Source of the DNA: Rallus limicola
Taxonomy: Eukaryota > Chordata > Aves > Gruiformes > Rallidae
Length of the DNA stretch: 64,000 nucleotides
Direction: 5' to 3'
Assembly (NCBI GenBank): GCA_022605955.1
Contig: JAKCOZ010000014.1
Coordinates: 9,926,001 to 9,990,000, forward strand
Shown here: positions 24,736-36,560 of the stretch, piece after piece
How the letters are laid out: the number at the start of each line of letters is the position of its first letter
Position numbering within the stretch: position 1 is the stretch's first letter
Notes under the pieces: generated by a model
What the model saw: only the letters and a program-made list of their open reading frames with translations
What the model was told of the DNA's origin: nothing
Databases searched by the model: none
Made by a program: the position numbers and the translations under genes

Positions 24736-26165
24736 AATGGTACATATGCGGGTTAACCAAATGAGCCTTTCTTTTTCCCAGGAAGCTGTAGGACACTGCA
24801 ATGTGACTGGTAGAGCCTGTGAATAGTCCAGCAACATACAGAGGGAGAAGCAGTGTGAAAGGTATTCCTTGTACATGCTTGAGGCTTAAAAAGCAGCTCC
24901 CCAGATCTAGGAGCTGTGAGATACCAAAATGGTCTCATACTGAAAAATGCTTGTTCCCTAATGGCAGTAATAACTGTGTCACGTGTTCACTACAGAGATG
25001 CCCAAGGACACTCACCTGTACTGTACTAAAAAGGAAGAGACCAGAAATGTATTAATGCTGAATAGATAAAATATTTAAATGGTTATAGCTAGATGGACTA
25101 TAGAGATAGTAATCTGATATGTATGCGTGCACTGTACATTTTTATACTAGAGTTGCAGCATAAATGACCCCATTAAATCCTGTTATTTTCCTAATCCAAT
25201 AAGCACTTAATCTCATTGCAAGTGTTAGAAATAATTATTCATTTATACACTTGTTTTTGCGACACATTTGATGTCAACAAGGAGTGTGCCTTTGACTAAT
25301 CAGTTAAAACAGCTGGCGGATAAAGTAGTGAATGAGAATCAAGAATGTGCTATTCCTAGGAAGGAGACTGTTGGTGTTTTTTCTTTGGTCTGAGATGCTA
25401 TTGATTCTACAAAGAAGTTTTGTATTATGCAGATAGCAAACCCTTTGTAGGCCAGACTCTACTCTGCATTAGCAACCACCAGGAACAGGGGTGAAAAGTA
25501 AAAATCTTTGTGGTTCTCAAGCTGCTTCTGCCTGTTGCCTTACTTGCCCCATCTCATTGCATTTTGCAGCTGTGAAGGGGGGAAGGACTCCACTCTTTTT
25601 CAATAGAATTCACCTCTGTTACCTCTCAAATGTCTGCCATATCTAGCTGGGTGAAGCAAGCTGTGTAAGTCAGATGAATGAGTTTTGCTGGTTGACAGTT
25701 GCCTCCCAAAAGAGGAAACTTTTGTGAAAACCATTGCAAGAAGAATCTCCTCTCTTTTTTCTTTTTGTGCTCCTGCATGAGCTGTGGCATATAGAGTGAG
25801 TCTATTGTGACAACCAAGGACTTGTTTGATGGTCAATTAGTTTTAAGTTTATTGAGCTCAATCCTGTCACAGTCTTCATGACCCCTGTTGGGAAACACTT
25901 CGCTCCCCTCTTTAGAAGCAATTTGTCTGCATGCCGGGACTTAGGTTTGGCTTACTGTTCCAACCCCAGCAGTGTTGTAGGCCTCCCCTCCCATGCTGGG
26001 GGCCTTACTGCTACAGACCAACATGGCGCCACTTGCAGGAGAGGGTTACAGCAATGGCACCTTCGGTAAGGACAGGAAGGCAGACACAAAATGAACAGAT
26101 GTTTCACTGTGCATGTTTTTCATTCCAACTTCCCACACTTCTGCATGCGTATATTACAAGTGTAG
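24736..26165. other. Unique sequence between the LTR and a candidate exon
   Basis: No repeat or gene recognised. A slightly CpG-containing patch lies at 25900-26060. The last 60 bases contain pyrimidine-rich pieces that could serve as the splice acceptor of the candidate exon that follows. Confidence 0.45.
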
Positions 26166-26285
26166 ATGGAATTATTTGCCACTAAAGAGAAATACTATCG
26201 TTTGTCAGAAGAACAGGAAAAAAAAGATTATGCTTTTGCTGTCACAGCTGTGGTCTGGAACATAATGGAAGTATTAAAGCATCAG
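26166..26285 (+). CDS. Candidate internal coding exon, unknown protein
   Basis: A 120-base (40-codon) frame starts ATGGAATTATTT immediately after an acceptor-like 'acaagtgtag' and ends in AAGCATCAG directly before GTAAGA, a strong donor. Both ends are in phase 0. The translation begins MELFATKEKYYRLSEEQ and ends VVWNIMEVLKHQ: a charged stretch followed by a hydrophobic, amphipathic one, with natural-looking composition. The codon just before the ATG is TAG, so the exon could only start here as a first coding exon or through an acceptor ending exactly in that TAG. I do not recognise the protein. A 40-codon open frame beside a donor can occur by chance, so this is a candidate only. It lies 9 kb downstream of the CpG island on the same strand, but a link is unproven. 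Confidence 0.3.
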
Positions 26286-26630
26286 GTAAGAAAGAAAACA
26301 TTTTAGAGGTTAAGGAATGCTTCAGAGTGGATAAGCTTGAAGTTATTTTTAACACAGATGTTTCTGTAATGGTGCTATATTGTATAAGGAAACTTCACAG
26401 TTCTCTGTGACACTTGCACTAGGTGTTACACCTCTGCAAAATGATGGCTTAGTAACTTTGGCTGTAATGTAATAGGATTAGGAACATTTGCAAAATCTAT
26501 TCCTGCTAAAGACATTTCCCCTTTTATAGTCTGTGCTTTTCACATAGGTGTTTATTTCAGTATTTGTTTTTACAACCTTTCTTATAAAAGGGATAAGCTA
26601 TATTTAAAATTTTGGGAGGTTGCCTGCCAC

Positions 26631-26661
26631 TTTTCAAGTAACTCCACTTGTTACTTGAAAA
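26631..26661. repeat. Perfect 12-bp inverted repeat, 7-base loop
   Basis: Left arm TTTTCAAGTAAC (26631-26642), loop TCCACTT, right arm GTTACTTGAAAA (26650-26661), with no mismatch. It is too short for a typical microRNA precursor and no known element is recognised around it. Confidence 0.9.
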
Positions 26662-26813
26662 TGTTGAATGGGCTATCATCGGGATTTACCTGTTGAATAT
26701 AATGTGTGCCAAGGTATGTACATTAAGACAAAATATCTGTAAGGCTTCCTACAGTCAGTCTATCAGTTCCATCATATCTAACCAAGATATGTAAGGAACA
26801 ATCTAAAACTTAC

Positions 26814-26896
26814 CTGATGTTTAGAAATACTACAGTAATGTCCATGCTAGAAATACTGTTGATGGAAGAATGGTCTCTCAGCTTTCAAGCTCAATA
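26814..26896 (-). other. Non-coding exon-like segment (strong acceptor and donor)
   Basis: Read on the minus strand, a pyrimidine-rich acceptor (ttctcttttttgacc...ctgtcag) precedes 83 bases that end in CATCAG directly before GTAAGT. All three frames contain stops, so it cannot be an internal coding exon. It could be an exon of a long non-coding RNA, a poison exon, or a chance pseudo-exon; chance is the default. Confidence 0.2.
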
Positions 26897-28079
26897 CTGA
26901 CAGTAGAGTAAGGTCAAAAAAGAGAATTTCAGGAAAAGTTAGCAGTATTATTACACTTTTAAATAGGAAAGTCACTCATTTAGAGACTTTTCATTATCCC
27001 ATCACATTCAGGTAACGATTGCAGAGTGAATTCTGTGCAGAATTACAGATTGCCTTCCGACAGTCCTTTTCCTTCTGCCTCCTGCCTAGTGTATCAAGGC
27101 TTCTGAAAAGGGAAAAATAATGTGCATGACCCTTCCAGGAAGTGGTAACATGTTGCAGACGTGCCTCCTAAGGATCAGTGGTATGACGGTATCACAGCTG
27201 CTGAATGCGTAATCAAGGGTGTATCTCCATCAAAGGCTGATTGCACTGAAGTCTAGGGACATGCTCTGCTGAGTCACATATGCTCTGTGTGCACAAGTAT
27301 CAGTTACCAGAACACAATGGTGTGACAGAAGAATATTGAAGTGACACTGAAAACTGTTGAAAGACCCTGCTCAGGCCTTAAGATTGTGAAATGCTGGAAG
27401 AACTTATTTGTGTTCTTTGTAGACATAAGTGGCTGGTTTTTAGCCAAAATAAGCAAATAGAGGACCAGTTTTGGGTCTTGGGTCAATGAGATAATTCCTC
27501 CAACTTCCTGACAAAATTTGTTATGTTATTCATAATGTGGTCTGTGAATGTTTTCTCCTATTTTAGGATACTTTAATGTCAATTTAAAATAAGATGGACT
27601 TTTAGAGACTTACGGGCAACTATCATGTATCATCTGGCATCGTTTTAGATCATATTTCTGAAGGGGAGTTCTGTGTATGCATATTTAGATCTGGAAAAGT
27701 GGAAGACTTGATTTTGTGCCTTAAATTCTGTTATGGGTACAAATATACAGATTGTATCAATTAAGACTTGTCAGTGTAAGTTATGCAATTAAAAAAGTAA
27801 ATTATTAAATGTGTGCATCCTTGTGCAAGAATCAGGAAGCAAATTATGAAAGCCTGAATTGCATGCTCAGGTAAAAAGCCTTGACATTAGCCTATTCAAA
27901 GTGATTCCTCTCTCAGTGGCTTAACCAAGGCTATTAGAGGGACTAGGTGTCAGAGGCAGCATTAAAATGGAAAATAGAAAAAGTGTTTGATTGATGGGTT
28001 AATCTACCGAACAACACTGACTCGAGTTCTTACAGTTAGTATCCTATGTATAGCCTTAGAAAACCAAGTCTGTATTTCC

Positions 28080-28225
28080 AAATCTGCCCTTCATCTACTG
28101 GATGACCTTGAACATGTAGCATTGCCCAGTGTTTTAGTTTTCCCATTAAAAATGGCAGTAATATTTCCTCACCTTTGTAAAACTCCATGAGAGCAGTTAA
28201 TGAAAAGCATTTCACAGGAGTCGCG
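28080..28225 (+). repeat. MIR-type ancient SINE
   Basis: The order of words matches the mammalian-wide interspersed repeat (MIR/CORE-SINE) consensus: 'ggatgaccttgaacatgt', then 'agttttcccattaaaaatgg', 'cagtaatatttcctcacct', and 'gagagcagttaatgaaaagcat'. These align with the MIR phrases for '...gtgaccttgggcaagt', '...cagtttcctcatctgtaaaatgg', '...ataatacctacct' and '...gattaaatgag'. The copy is heavily diverged, as expected for an amniote-age relic in a bird. Confidence 0.7.
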
Positions 28226-30928
28226 TATTATTCTTACTACTGATCTATTATTGTGGCAATCCTTGTAGGTTATGAGAGAAGAAATTTCCTCTGCCAGCAT
28301 GCAGCCAGGAGGGAATTTGTAGCTGCTGTAGCTACAGATAATCTGTAGCTGCAGAATGGTTTGAGGTCAGATCAGCAATAGCTATAGATTTTCACAAGTC
28401 TTAAAAGCTGCTTCTGGATGACAGTAGCAGGAATGGCCATGAATATCCCAAGGAAAAAAAAATGGTGACAAACTTTCCTTGTAATTGGTTTGCATCAGTA
28501 AGAATATCTGTGAAACACAAAGGTCAAGCAACTTATTTAAGAAAACCCTATGTGAATCTAAGATTAGCCTTGACATTTTCAAAAACCTCAGAAAATTAGG
28601 GGAAGGGCTGCAGCCCTGAGGATTGTGGTCTCTTAGGCTCACTGGAGGAGAGATTATATTAAACATTTTGAGACCTGAATGATCCATTCTGTATTAGAGA
28701 AGATTTACAAGATCCTCAGAGTATGCTTGAAACATCTGACTGAGAGAGAGTCTGTGGACTTTCTGCTTTCTTGGTAGGGATTCTCAAGGGCACTATTAAG
28801 GAATCAACTATTGTGATTGATGGAAAAATAAAGAAATTGAAGAAGAAATGAAGACAAACTATAATGTGGACTTTTTCCTTCAGTCCCATGATATCTTCAA
28901 CATTAAGTGATTTTGGCAGATAATTTCTACTATGAAGCATGTGGATAGCCAGAAGGCTATTAAGAGGGAATGATGCTATAATATAAGCATGGAGGGTTCT
29001 TATAAAGTGTATCTTTCTCTCATTCAAAGTACATGATGAAAAATGATGTGTCCAGAGTGCTAACAAATTATAACAAAGTATAAATTCTGCCTATATATAT
29101 ATATATAAAAAATACTAAACTGCTTTTATTATCATAAGCCACCGTTCTCCCCACACACCCCTGCTATGCATTTCCTATTTATAAAAATAATTTCAGATAT
29201 ATCCTTTAGCTAATCATGGCTAGCTCCATGCAAAGACTGACAATATGCCTGAGGTGATAATACGTCTGATCAGTTAGACCAGTGAGTGGTAGATGTAAAA
29301 TGCTTAAATGAGAATGCAGAATTCTGGTGGGGCAGGACACCATGTTCCCTTTGCACAGATGAAAATGAACACGTCATGTGCAAGATGACATGGGATATGA
29401 CTCCTCCTTTCTTCCTGGTACATATTAAATCTGAGTGGCATAATGAATATATACATGCAGCTGGATGAATTTGCTCTCTCCCACCCATGTATGTACCTTA
29501 TAGGGTCATCTTACTAGTTTGTCTTTTCCTCTTCTATGAATTATTTGTGAATAGATTAATTAATTAATTAACTAATTTTGTTAATTCAGAATTGTGTGTG
29601 ATTCCTTTAAAAAATTCTGCAGACTGACTGCGAGCCTTTGGATTGCTACAGGGCTGTGCTCACTGGACACCTCAGCAGCATGGTATCACTCCCAGTGTCT
29701 GTCTGAACCATTGCAAATATAATGTAAATATAAAGCTTCTATTTCTATCTTAAGAGCGGCTTTGGTGCACAAAACATCTGGTTGTTTTCCATGCTACTAT
29801 AGGTTTAATAGAAGAATTTCTTTCTCCCTGTTAACCATGTCGAGTTTCTATGCTTTGACTATAATCATTATGAGAATATATCATACCCAAGAGCATATTC
29901 ATTTTCCACGTTTTCTTTTTGCCCAGGGAAAGAATACAAGAGCAGTTTGCAGAGCTAGATGCTACAGACTGGCATTCAGAATGCCATTTTGCTAGTGCTC
30001 ATTTTAAACCTTGTTCTTCGGACAGACTTCAGTCTGTAACCGGTTCCTTTCAAGGTGTATTGACTTATGTCTCTGCCAGTATTCTGGGCAGGAGGATTAT
30101 GTGGTACTAGCCACAGTAATGTCAATACTGGTGCCAATATTTTTATCTGCATTAATGCCAACGCTTTGGCCCTATATTTAAAAAGTAAAAAACAAAACCC
30201 AATTCTTCCTCATGTTGGGCACAATACAGGAATATTTTGAGGGCTGTTTAATGAGTTTACTGATAGGTATTTTTTTTTCCACTACCATTACAGAGCGTGT
30301 ACTGAAGAAATAGGTGTATCAACATTAGTGAACAAATACCTAATGTGTGCTTATTTGTAACTCCCTAAATAGGAATAGTTCTGGACAATAAGTAAAGGCA
30401 TGTCTAAGACCTCATGGTTGCAGGTGAAGGAGGAGTCTAGCTGAAGCCGAGTGAATATTTCAGTGCTCCCTTTGTTTAAATAAACCTTGTCTGCTGTGTT
30501 CTGCGTATCTAGATTTCCAATCAACTTCACACACGATGAACACAAGTACAAGTCTCAGGGAGAAACGGAAAAGGTTTATTCTATTTGCTGGAAGATGTTA
30601 GTGTATGCAGAGTTGGGATAGGTTCCTATCGTGACAGAACAAAACTGGCTTTTCAGCTAGTGCCTTAGCATGGCAATCTGCTTCAAAGGAACAACTGTCA
30701 TTTTTGATAAGGATAGTGAGAATTACTGTCGTCTGGAGAGATCACTATGCCTCTGGGTTGTGTGGTATATTACAACAGAAGGATTTATTCTTTAAGAGAT
30801 GAATAATTATTCCACTACAGCATTTTGTTGCTGGTTTAGAAAGGATGTAGTTTGTACCTTGTGTGATTATAGTGTATCTCCTTAGCTAGCTCTCTTCAAA
30901 TACAAACTTGTTATATGCTGGAGTGGGT
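28226..30928. other. Unique A+T-rich sequence with short (TA)n and (ATTA)n
   Basis: (TA)8 at about 29092-29107 and an ATTA repeat at 29555-29571. No gene recognised. Confidence 0.45.
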
Positions 30929-30980
30929 TTTTTCTTTTTTTGTTTTCCTTCCCACCCCCCTTTCCCCCCCCCCCCCCCTT
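30929..30980. repeat. Polypyrimidine tract with C15
   Basis: A T-rich stretch passes into C-rich sequence ending in 15 C (30964-30978). The minus strand is a G15 run with quadruplex potential. An open frame through it encodes only proline/phenylalanine runs there. Confidence 0.92.
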
Positions 30981-31596
30981 CTTTATATCAGGCAGTCAGG
31001 CAGAAAAAGTAGCCTGTTAGTAGAAACCTTCACAGGGGGCAAGTGGTGGATTTGGGGAGTGCGGGTACACACTGCATGCCTTCCTGCAGCTAGGATCCAA
31101 AGCAGAAGCTCACAATTTCGCAGAAGCTGTGCAACCAAGCAAGATATTATGGAGAGTTTCTCTGTGTCTGAGCCAGTAAGAGCTGGGTGCTAAACTTGTT
31201 TCCGCTTGAAGTTGCTCTTTGCATACTTGTTAAGGCAGAATGTTCTACCTTTTCACCTCTGCAATACTGGGTGTGAAACATGAGCCTCTAGGTGTTTCCT
31301 GGCTGGCAAGAATTCAATGGTAATAAAATTACTAGTAGAATAAATGTTTCAGAGGCAGTTATCCTCTCTCACCTGTTTGTAATTTTTTATTAATTATTAC
31401 AAATATGTTTAAGTACACTACCTGATTTTAATCTGCTGTATTCCCAGGATTTACATATAAAGGTCTTTTTCCCACAGAATAATGAATAATCGCACATGTC
31501 AGGGTGTGGTGTTAGAATACTGAAGGCTGGTGATACACCTACTAGCAATCGTTCATTTTGTAAAAGGCTGGATTCTATAAGTAGTTTGCTTTTTAT
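30981..31596. other. Unique sequence
   Basis: No gene or repeat recognised. Confidence 0.45.
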
Positions 31597-31662
31597 GGCC
31601 CTGATCCAAAATTCTGTTGAAATCAGACTCTTATTGAGTTAAAAAGCTACGGATCTGGTCCC
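31597..31662. repeat. Decayed palindromic amniote repeat (MITE-like)
   Basis: The segment begins 'ggccctgatcc' and ends 'ggatctggtccc', near inverted copies of each other. The middle contains 'ttgaaatcagactcttattgag'. It resembles the short palindromic element 'ggccctgatcc...tgaaatcaatgg...ggatcagggcc' that I remember from turtles, crocodilians and birds. The family name is uncertain. Confidence 0.45.
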
Positions 31663-34600
31663 AAACGTTCTTTTATGGGAAGTGTTTGTAGTGCCATTGT
31701 TAACAATATAGGCAGCACTGGGCATGTGAACTATATAAGGAGAAATTTTACTTTTCCCAAAGCTCTTGCTCACTTTTATGCATTCTTTGCTCAAGCAAAC
31801 AGCAGGTGGCTTTAATGAATAGTAGGGTTAATGAGACGGCTTAAGTGAGCAACTCTTTATCATAGCAAAACTGGAAAAAAAGTAAATCACAAACTGGTCC
31901 TCAATATCAGAGAGTTTAGCACTTGCCAGATAGCACTGAGAACTATAAAGGATTAATATTATTATATATTGAAAGAAAAGCCGACCAGCATAGTGGTGGC
32001 AGGGGAGAGGAAGGGTTGTTTTTCTAAGAGCAGCAGAGCTAATGAGATCTAATGCTTTTGTTTCTTAATCCCTGAACTGAATTAATCTCTCTCCCTTCCC
32101 ATGTGACATCATTCTGTAGGTACAGGGAAGCCGCAGGGCAAGGTGCATGCTACCCAGCCGGCCAGACAGAGGGTGAGGGTGCTGATCTGCGCTTCCCCTT
32201 GGTAGAGACAGTAACCTTGTCCCCATTCTCCTTCCAGATTTGATTCTCACAAGTTGTATAGAGACATAGTTACCTTCAGCATTTCAGGTTGGATTGAAAT
32301 AGGACAGTAAGCTCAGAAGTTACTTGGGGGGAGGGAAGGAAAGATAATATAGTTGTGTCGACTGCCTTTCCTGATTAAAAAAAAAACCAAACAGGATGCA
32401 CCGTGAACTCCACTTGAACAGGTCTGAACTTAACTTGCAGTTCCCCATCCAGATTCCATATCAACATGGGCCTCACAAGTTTTTGTACACTTTACTTAAA
32501 GAATAAGCCTTAATAAGATGAAAAACTATTTGTATTAGGAAGTGGCTTGCATGGGTAATCTTTGTGATTTCTCCTTACGCCATCTTTGTGTCTATTAGCA
32601 TATTACTTCTGACTACTGACAAACTGAGAGGATAAAAATTGAATATTTTATATGTTTTTATGTTTTGTTCTGCATTTTACTTTTTCTCTTCCTTTTCTAC
32701 ATTACTGCTTTGACCAAACACAAACAACAGAAATATTGGAAGATGCAAATTTTACACCGGCTCTATTCAAGGAAACAGTTCATAACTAAACAAAGTCTTG
32801 ACAAACTTTGAAAAGACTGAATTTGAACATTGACGGATCTTGAACTGCAGCTGCACAGCTGGATGCCAGTGTTATCTGGGCAAGTGTCAAGTAGGATTTC
32901 ACAGCATAATGGCTACTCAAAAAACACCTACCACTCTTGTCTAGCAGACAGGATTTATAAATACGAACAGTTAGTGTTTGAAAGTTAAGGAACTCACAAA
33001 GACTCAGCAACAAAGCAATCCAACAGAGGAAACTTCTTCCCACTTTCAAACTCAAAAAGTGATTTCTCTGAAGCAAAAGTGACATCAAATGCTTTTTTAG
33101 ATAAAAGATACTACAAATAAGAAAGATCCTCCAGGAGAGTCTTTAAAGTGTCTTTCAAAATTAGCAAGCACAAAAAGCCCACAGGTCAAGAATCAAGTCC
33201 TCTCCTATAATCCGTATTCACTCAGACAGCATTTCAAACTCAAGCTCCTGGAACTGACCTTCAAAAAGTCATTTCTTCACAAAATGTGTGTTATGCTATT
33301 GTCGCTATTCATCCACCTCTAAACACCTGGCATCAGCCAAAGTTCAAAGGAATCAAACAATGAACTGACCCCTTGAGGGGAAAAAAAGTAGCAGCAGCAC
33401 CAGGGCTGGTCTGAATGCTGGAAAATGGACAGTGACAGGTCCCACGAAGCAAAGGGTATTGTGTGGTCAGTGATCCTGACAGTTACTAAGTTTGAAATAA
33501 ATTGTATTATAAAAATGAATGTACTTGTTGTGCACATCGCATATATAAATACAAGCATTATCTTGCTGATGAGACTTGTGGAGTGCTCAGAATTAACTAA
33601 TAAAGAATTAGTAAAATTGTGTCTGTAACAGTACCTCCTCCAATATTGTGCTTGAAAACAATTTCAGTTATTTATGAAGTGGAAACATACCATAAAGGTA
33701 ACTTGTAAAAATTACTAACTTATAGAAGTCAACTGAGACCAAGAATGATTTCTGACTTTTATTTCTTGTGTCCTTGTCATGTGAATTGCTATTTCTTCTT
33801 GCTGGAGACCTTTCTGAAGTGCAGTGATACAAACGTCAAGTGAGCTGAGTCTGGGGAAGCCCTGGAACAATTCTCTGAAAAATTGCACAAGCTTTCTACT
33901 TTCTATTAGCAATGATGACAGCTCTGATCTTCCCCACGCTATCACATTTAAGTATTCAGTGGCTGTTAATAAAAGCTTGATAGGATTCTAGTCACAATAG
34001 TTGTCATGTATGCAGAGTTTGAAAGCTTTGGGTTAATATGGATTAAGATGTCAAAGGTGGGGAGAGAAACTGAAAACAGGGAAAATTTATCACGGATGCA
34101 ATTTTATGTTCTCTGCAAGCAGAAACCATAGTACAGTTATTGAGAAATCAGATTCATGAACATGTAAAGAATCCCAGATGACCTGAAGGGCAGAAATCAG
34201 GCTTTACTTGCTAAGAAGACAAAGATGGACAATTCTGAGCTCCTGACTGCTCAGGCTCTGGAGCATTTGGCCTTAGGAAAATCAATTAGTTAGAGACACA
34301 GCAATGTGTGGTATGTGCAGCTCTTGAAATGGGCACAAAGATTGCAATTTATCTCACTGACTTTAAGCTACAGTGACCTGGGGGGGCTCAGGAATCTCAC
34401 TTTACTACCATTGCAGCCATGAATTATGTTAGATTTAGAAGATGTTTGTGGCACTTGTGGGCCTGTGGATCTTTGGACTTGCAGACCTAGAATAGTCCTG
34501 TCTTGAGTTAGGGCCCCTTTTATGCCCTACCACCATAAGAGAACTGACTTCTGGACTGGGGATGTACTTGCTAGCACAAAGCTGGTGGATGTCTCCTGTA

Positions 34601-36487
34601 TTGACTGTCCTCTGCTTCACTACAGAAAGATGCAATGGGGATAGTAGAGCTGTGTTAGAACGGTGGGGAATGGTCGGCTTACTGGGATGCCATGGCAAAG
34701 CAGAGCTGTGCTGGCAGAGGCCTTGGTAAGCATCTGTGCAAAGAGACAAATTAAAACAGCTTCATCTTGATCATTTTGGGGGTCAATGGGTCCAAAGTCT
34801 GGAGGCTGATATGTTCTCACAGTCTCACTCTTAACAGGCAGATCATGAGCTACAGAAGAGAATGTAACTTAGAATAGTGAAACAGCTTGCTGGTTGCCAG
34901 ATCTGTCTGCCTCTAATGATACAGGAAAAGTTCTGGACAGGAACTTCTAGAAACACCCAGATAAAAATCCTTTAAAATTATGAGGCATTACTTCAATTTT
35001 CCTTTTTCCTCTCTCTGAAAGGTTGTCCCTACCTTGTGGAAATTTGATGAGGTTTGATCCTGGTTGTTAATAAGATGGGCACTTTTAGGTCTTCATGGAA
35101 ATCTGGTGCATATAGTTATATTTCTCAAGAGTGACTTAAAGGAGAAATTTTTTTCAGTAATACAAATAGTGTTTTGGTGCCTCTATTTTCCACTGAGCAA
35201 TTCACCTGGATTTCCTATCATTTGTTAAGAAACTAATGGCTCCAAAGTATCAGAGTAATAAATGTCAAAATAGATAAAGGTAAATGGAGACTAATCACTT
35301 TTGTAGACATCGGGTATCTTCAGATATAGAATGTACACTAATGTAATCCCATGGAGTGTGGATTAGGCAATACAACTCCAAGTTATCTGTGCAAAATAAA
35401 AGGAATTTATACAGAAAAAAAAATATCCAGAACTGGATTTTTTGATAGAGGCTTAAATGCAGACTAAAGTTGCTGTGTTCAACGAAGTTGCTGAAGAGTC
35501 ATTTGGGTGCAAGTTGAATTGGAGTCTGGCTCTAAGAGTGACTTAACAGTGACTCAACATGCTGAATTGTTGCTCCAAATAGTAGCTATCAAAGGCATCT
35601 TGCCTTTGCGTAAATGACTAATATAATTAGCTTATAACATCACCATAGGCATTGGCAAAAGTAATCATCATTACTATCCATTGTGTTCACAACATCTGAA
35701 CCATTCATTTGGAAGCCTGTGAAACAGAAACTTCTATCCATCTCAGGAGAACTTTGTTTTCACCCTCCACACATTTTCTGCAGGGGCCTGTTTTCCATGC
35801 CTCCCCATCCTCCTGCCCATTCTTAAACTGCTTACAAAATGTAATTAGCATTGTTCCTGCTTGCTTCGTCTTTATTTTTCTTAAAGGAGTGAGGCGGAGA
35901 TGGAAAAAAAGTGTTTTTACAATAAAAACAAATGCAAAATTCCTTTGTACACAAAACCTTGTCCTGCTCGGTTAGCTCAATTAAACAATATGCAGAAATA
36001 GACTCACAAAGTAGGTTGTATTTTGCTGTTAGTTTCATTCATACAATTCTGAAGTTATATGGGTGTAACCAAGGTCAGAATTTAGTCCATTGTATGCTTA
36101 AAAAGAAAAAAGAAAGTACTGAAAGAATTTGTTTCACTTATTCTAACAAAATGGATGTGCTTCCATAGCCATGAAAATAAGGACATGATTTGAATGGATT
36201 GCCATCAATATGGTTCTAAGATAACTAATCTGAGAGTGAATGCTGCTCTTTTTCAAGGAAAATGAACAGAATGATTAATAGTATCATGGCAGAACCATTA
36301 CTTTGCTATATAGCACTTTCTTTATATTATTAGATGTTTGTGAAATTGCAATTTGAAGATTGCCTTATTTGCTAATATCCTCTTCTTTTAGTTCAGGAAC
36401 TCTTGCTGTGAACTTTGCCTTTTATGAATGAGCTTGGCTGCAGTGTTAAGGAGGGGTTTAATATTTTTAGACAAAGAGACTCCTGTT
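31663..36487. other. Unique A+T-rich sequence
   Basis: No gene recognised. Minus-strand open frames of 66-104 codons at 33715-34820 show no motif. Confidence 0.45.
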
Positions 36488-36560
36488 TGTAGGCCACTAA
36501 AATTTTAAGCCCCATCTGATTTAAGACTAAATTGCTCAGCACCTTGTAGGATTAAGCATA
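36488..36560. repeat. Possible ancient amniote repeat fragment
   Basis: 'aggccactaaaattttaagccccatctgatttaagactaa' followed by 'attgctcagcaccttgtaggatt' recalls old repeats of turtles and birds with 'taggcacctaaat...' and 'gtgctcagcacctt.caggatcaggcc'. Weak and partial. Confidence 0.25.

Larger units (their letters stand above)
26286..28079. other. Unique A+T-rich sequence
   Basis: It contains a perfect 12-bp stem-loop at 26631-26661 and a non-coding exon-like segment on the minus strand at 26814-26896, both listed separately. Nothing else is recognised. Confidence 0.45.
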
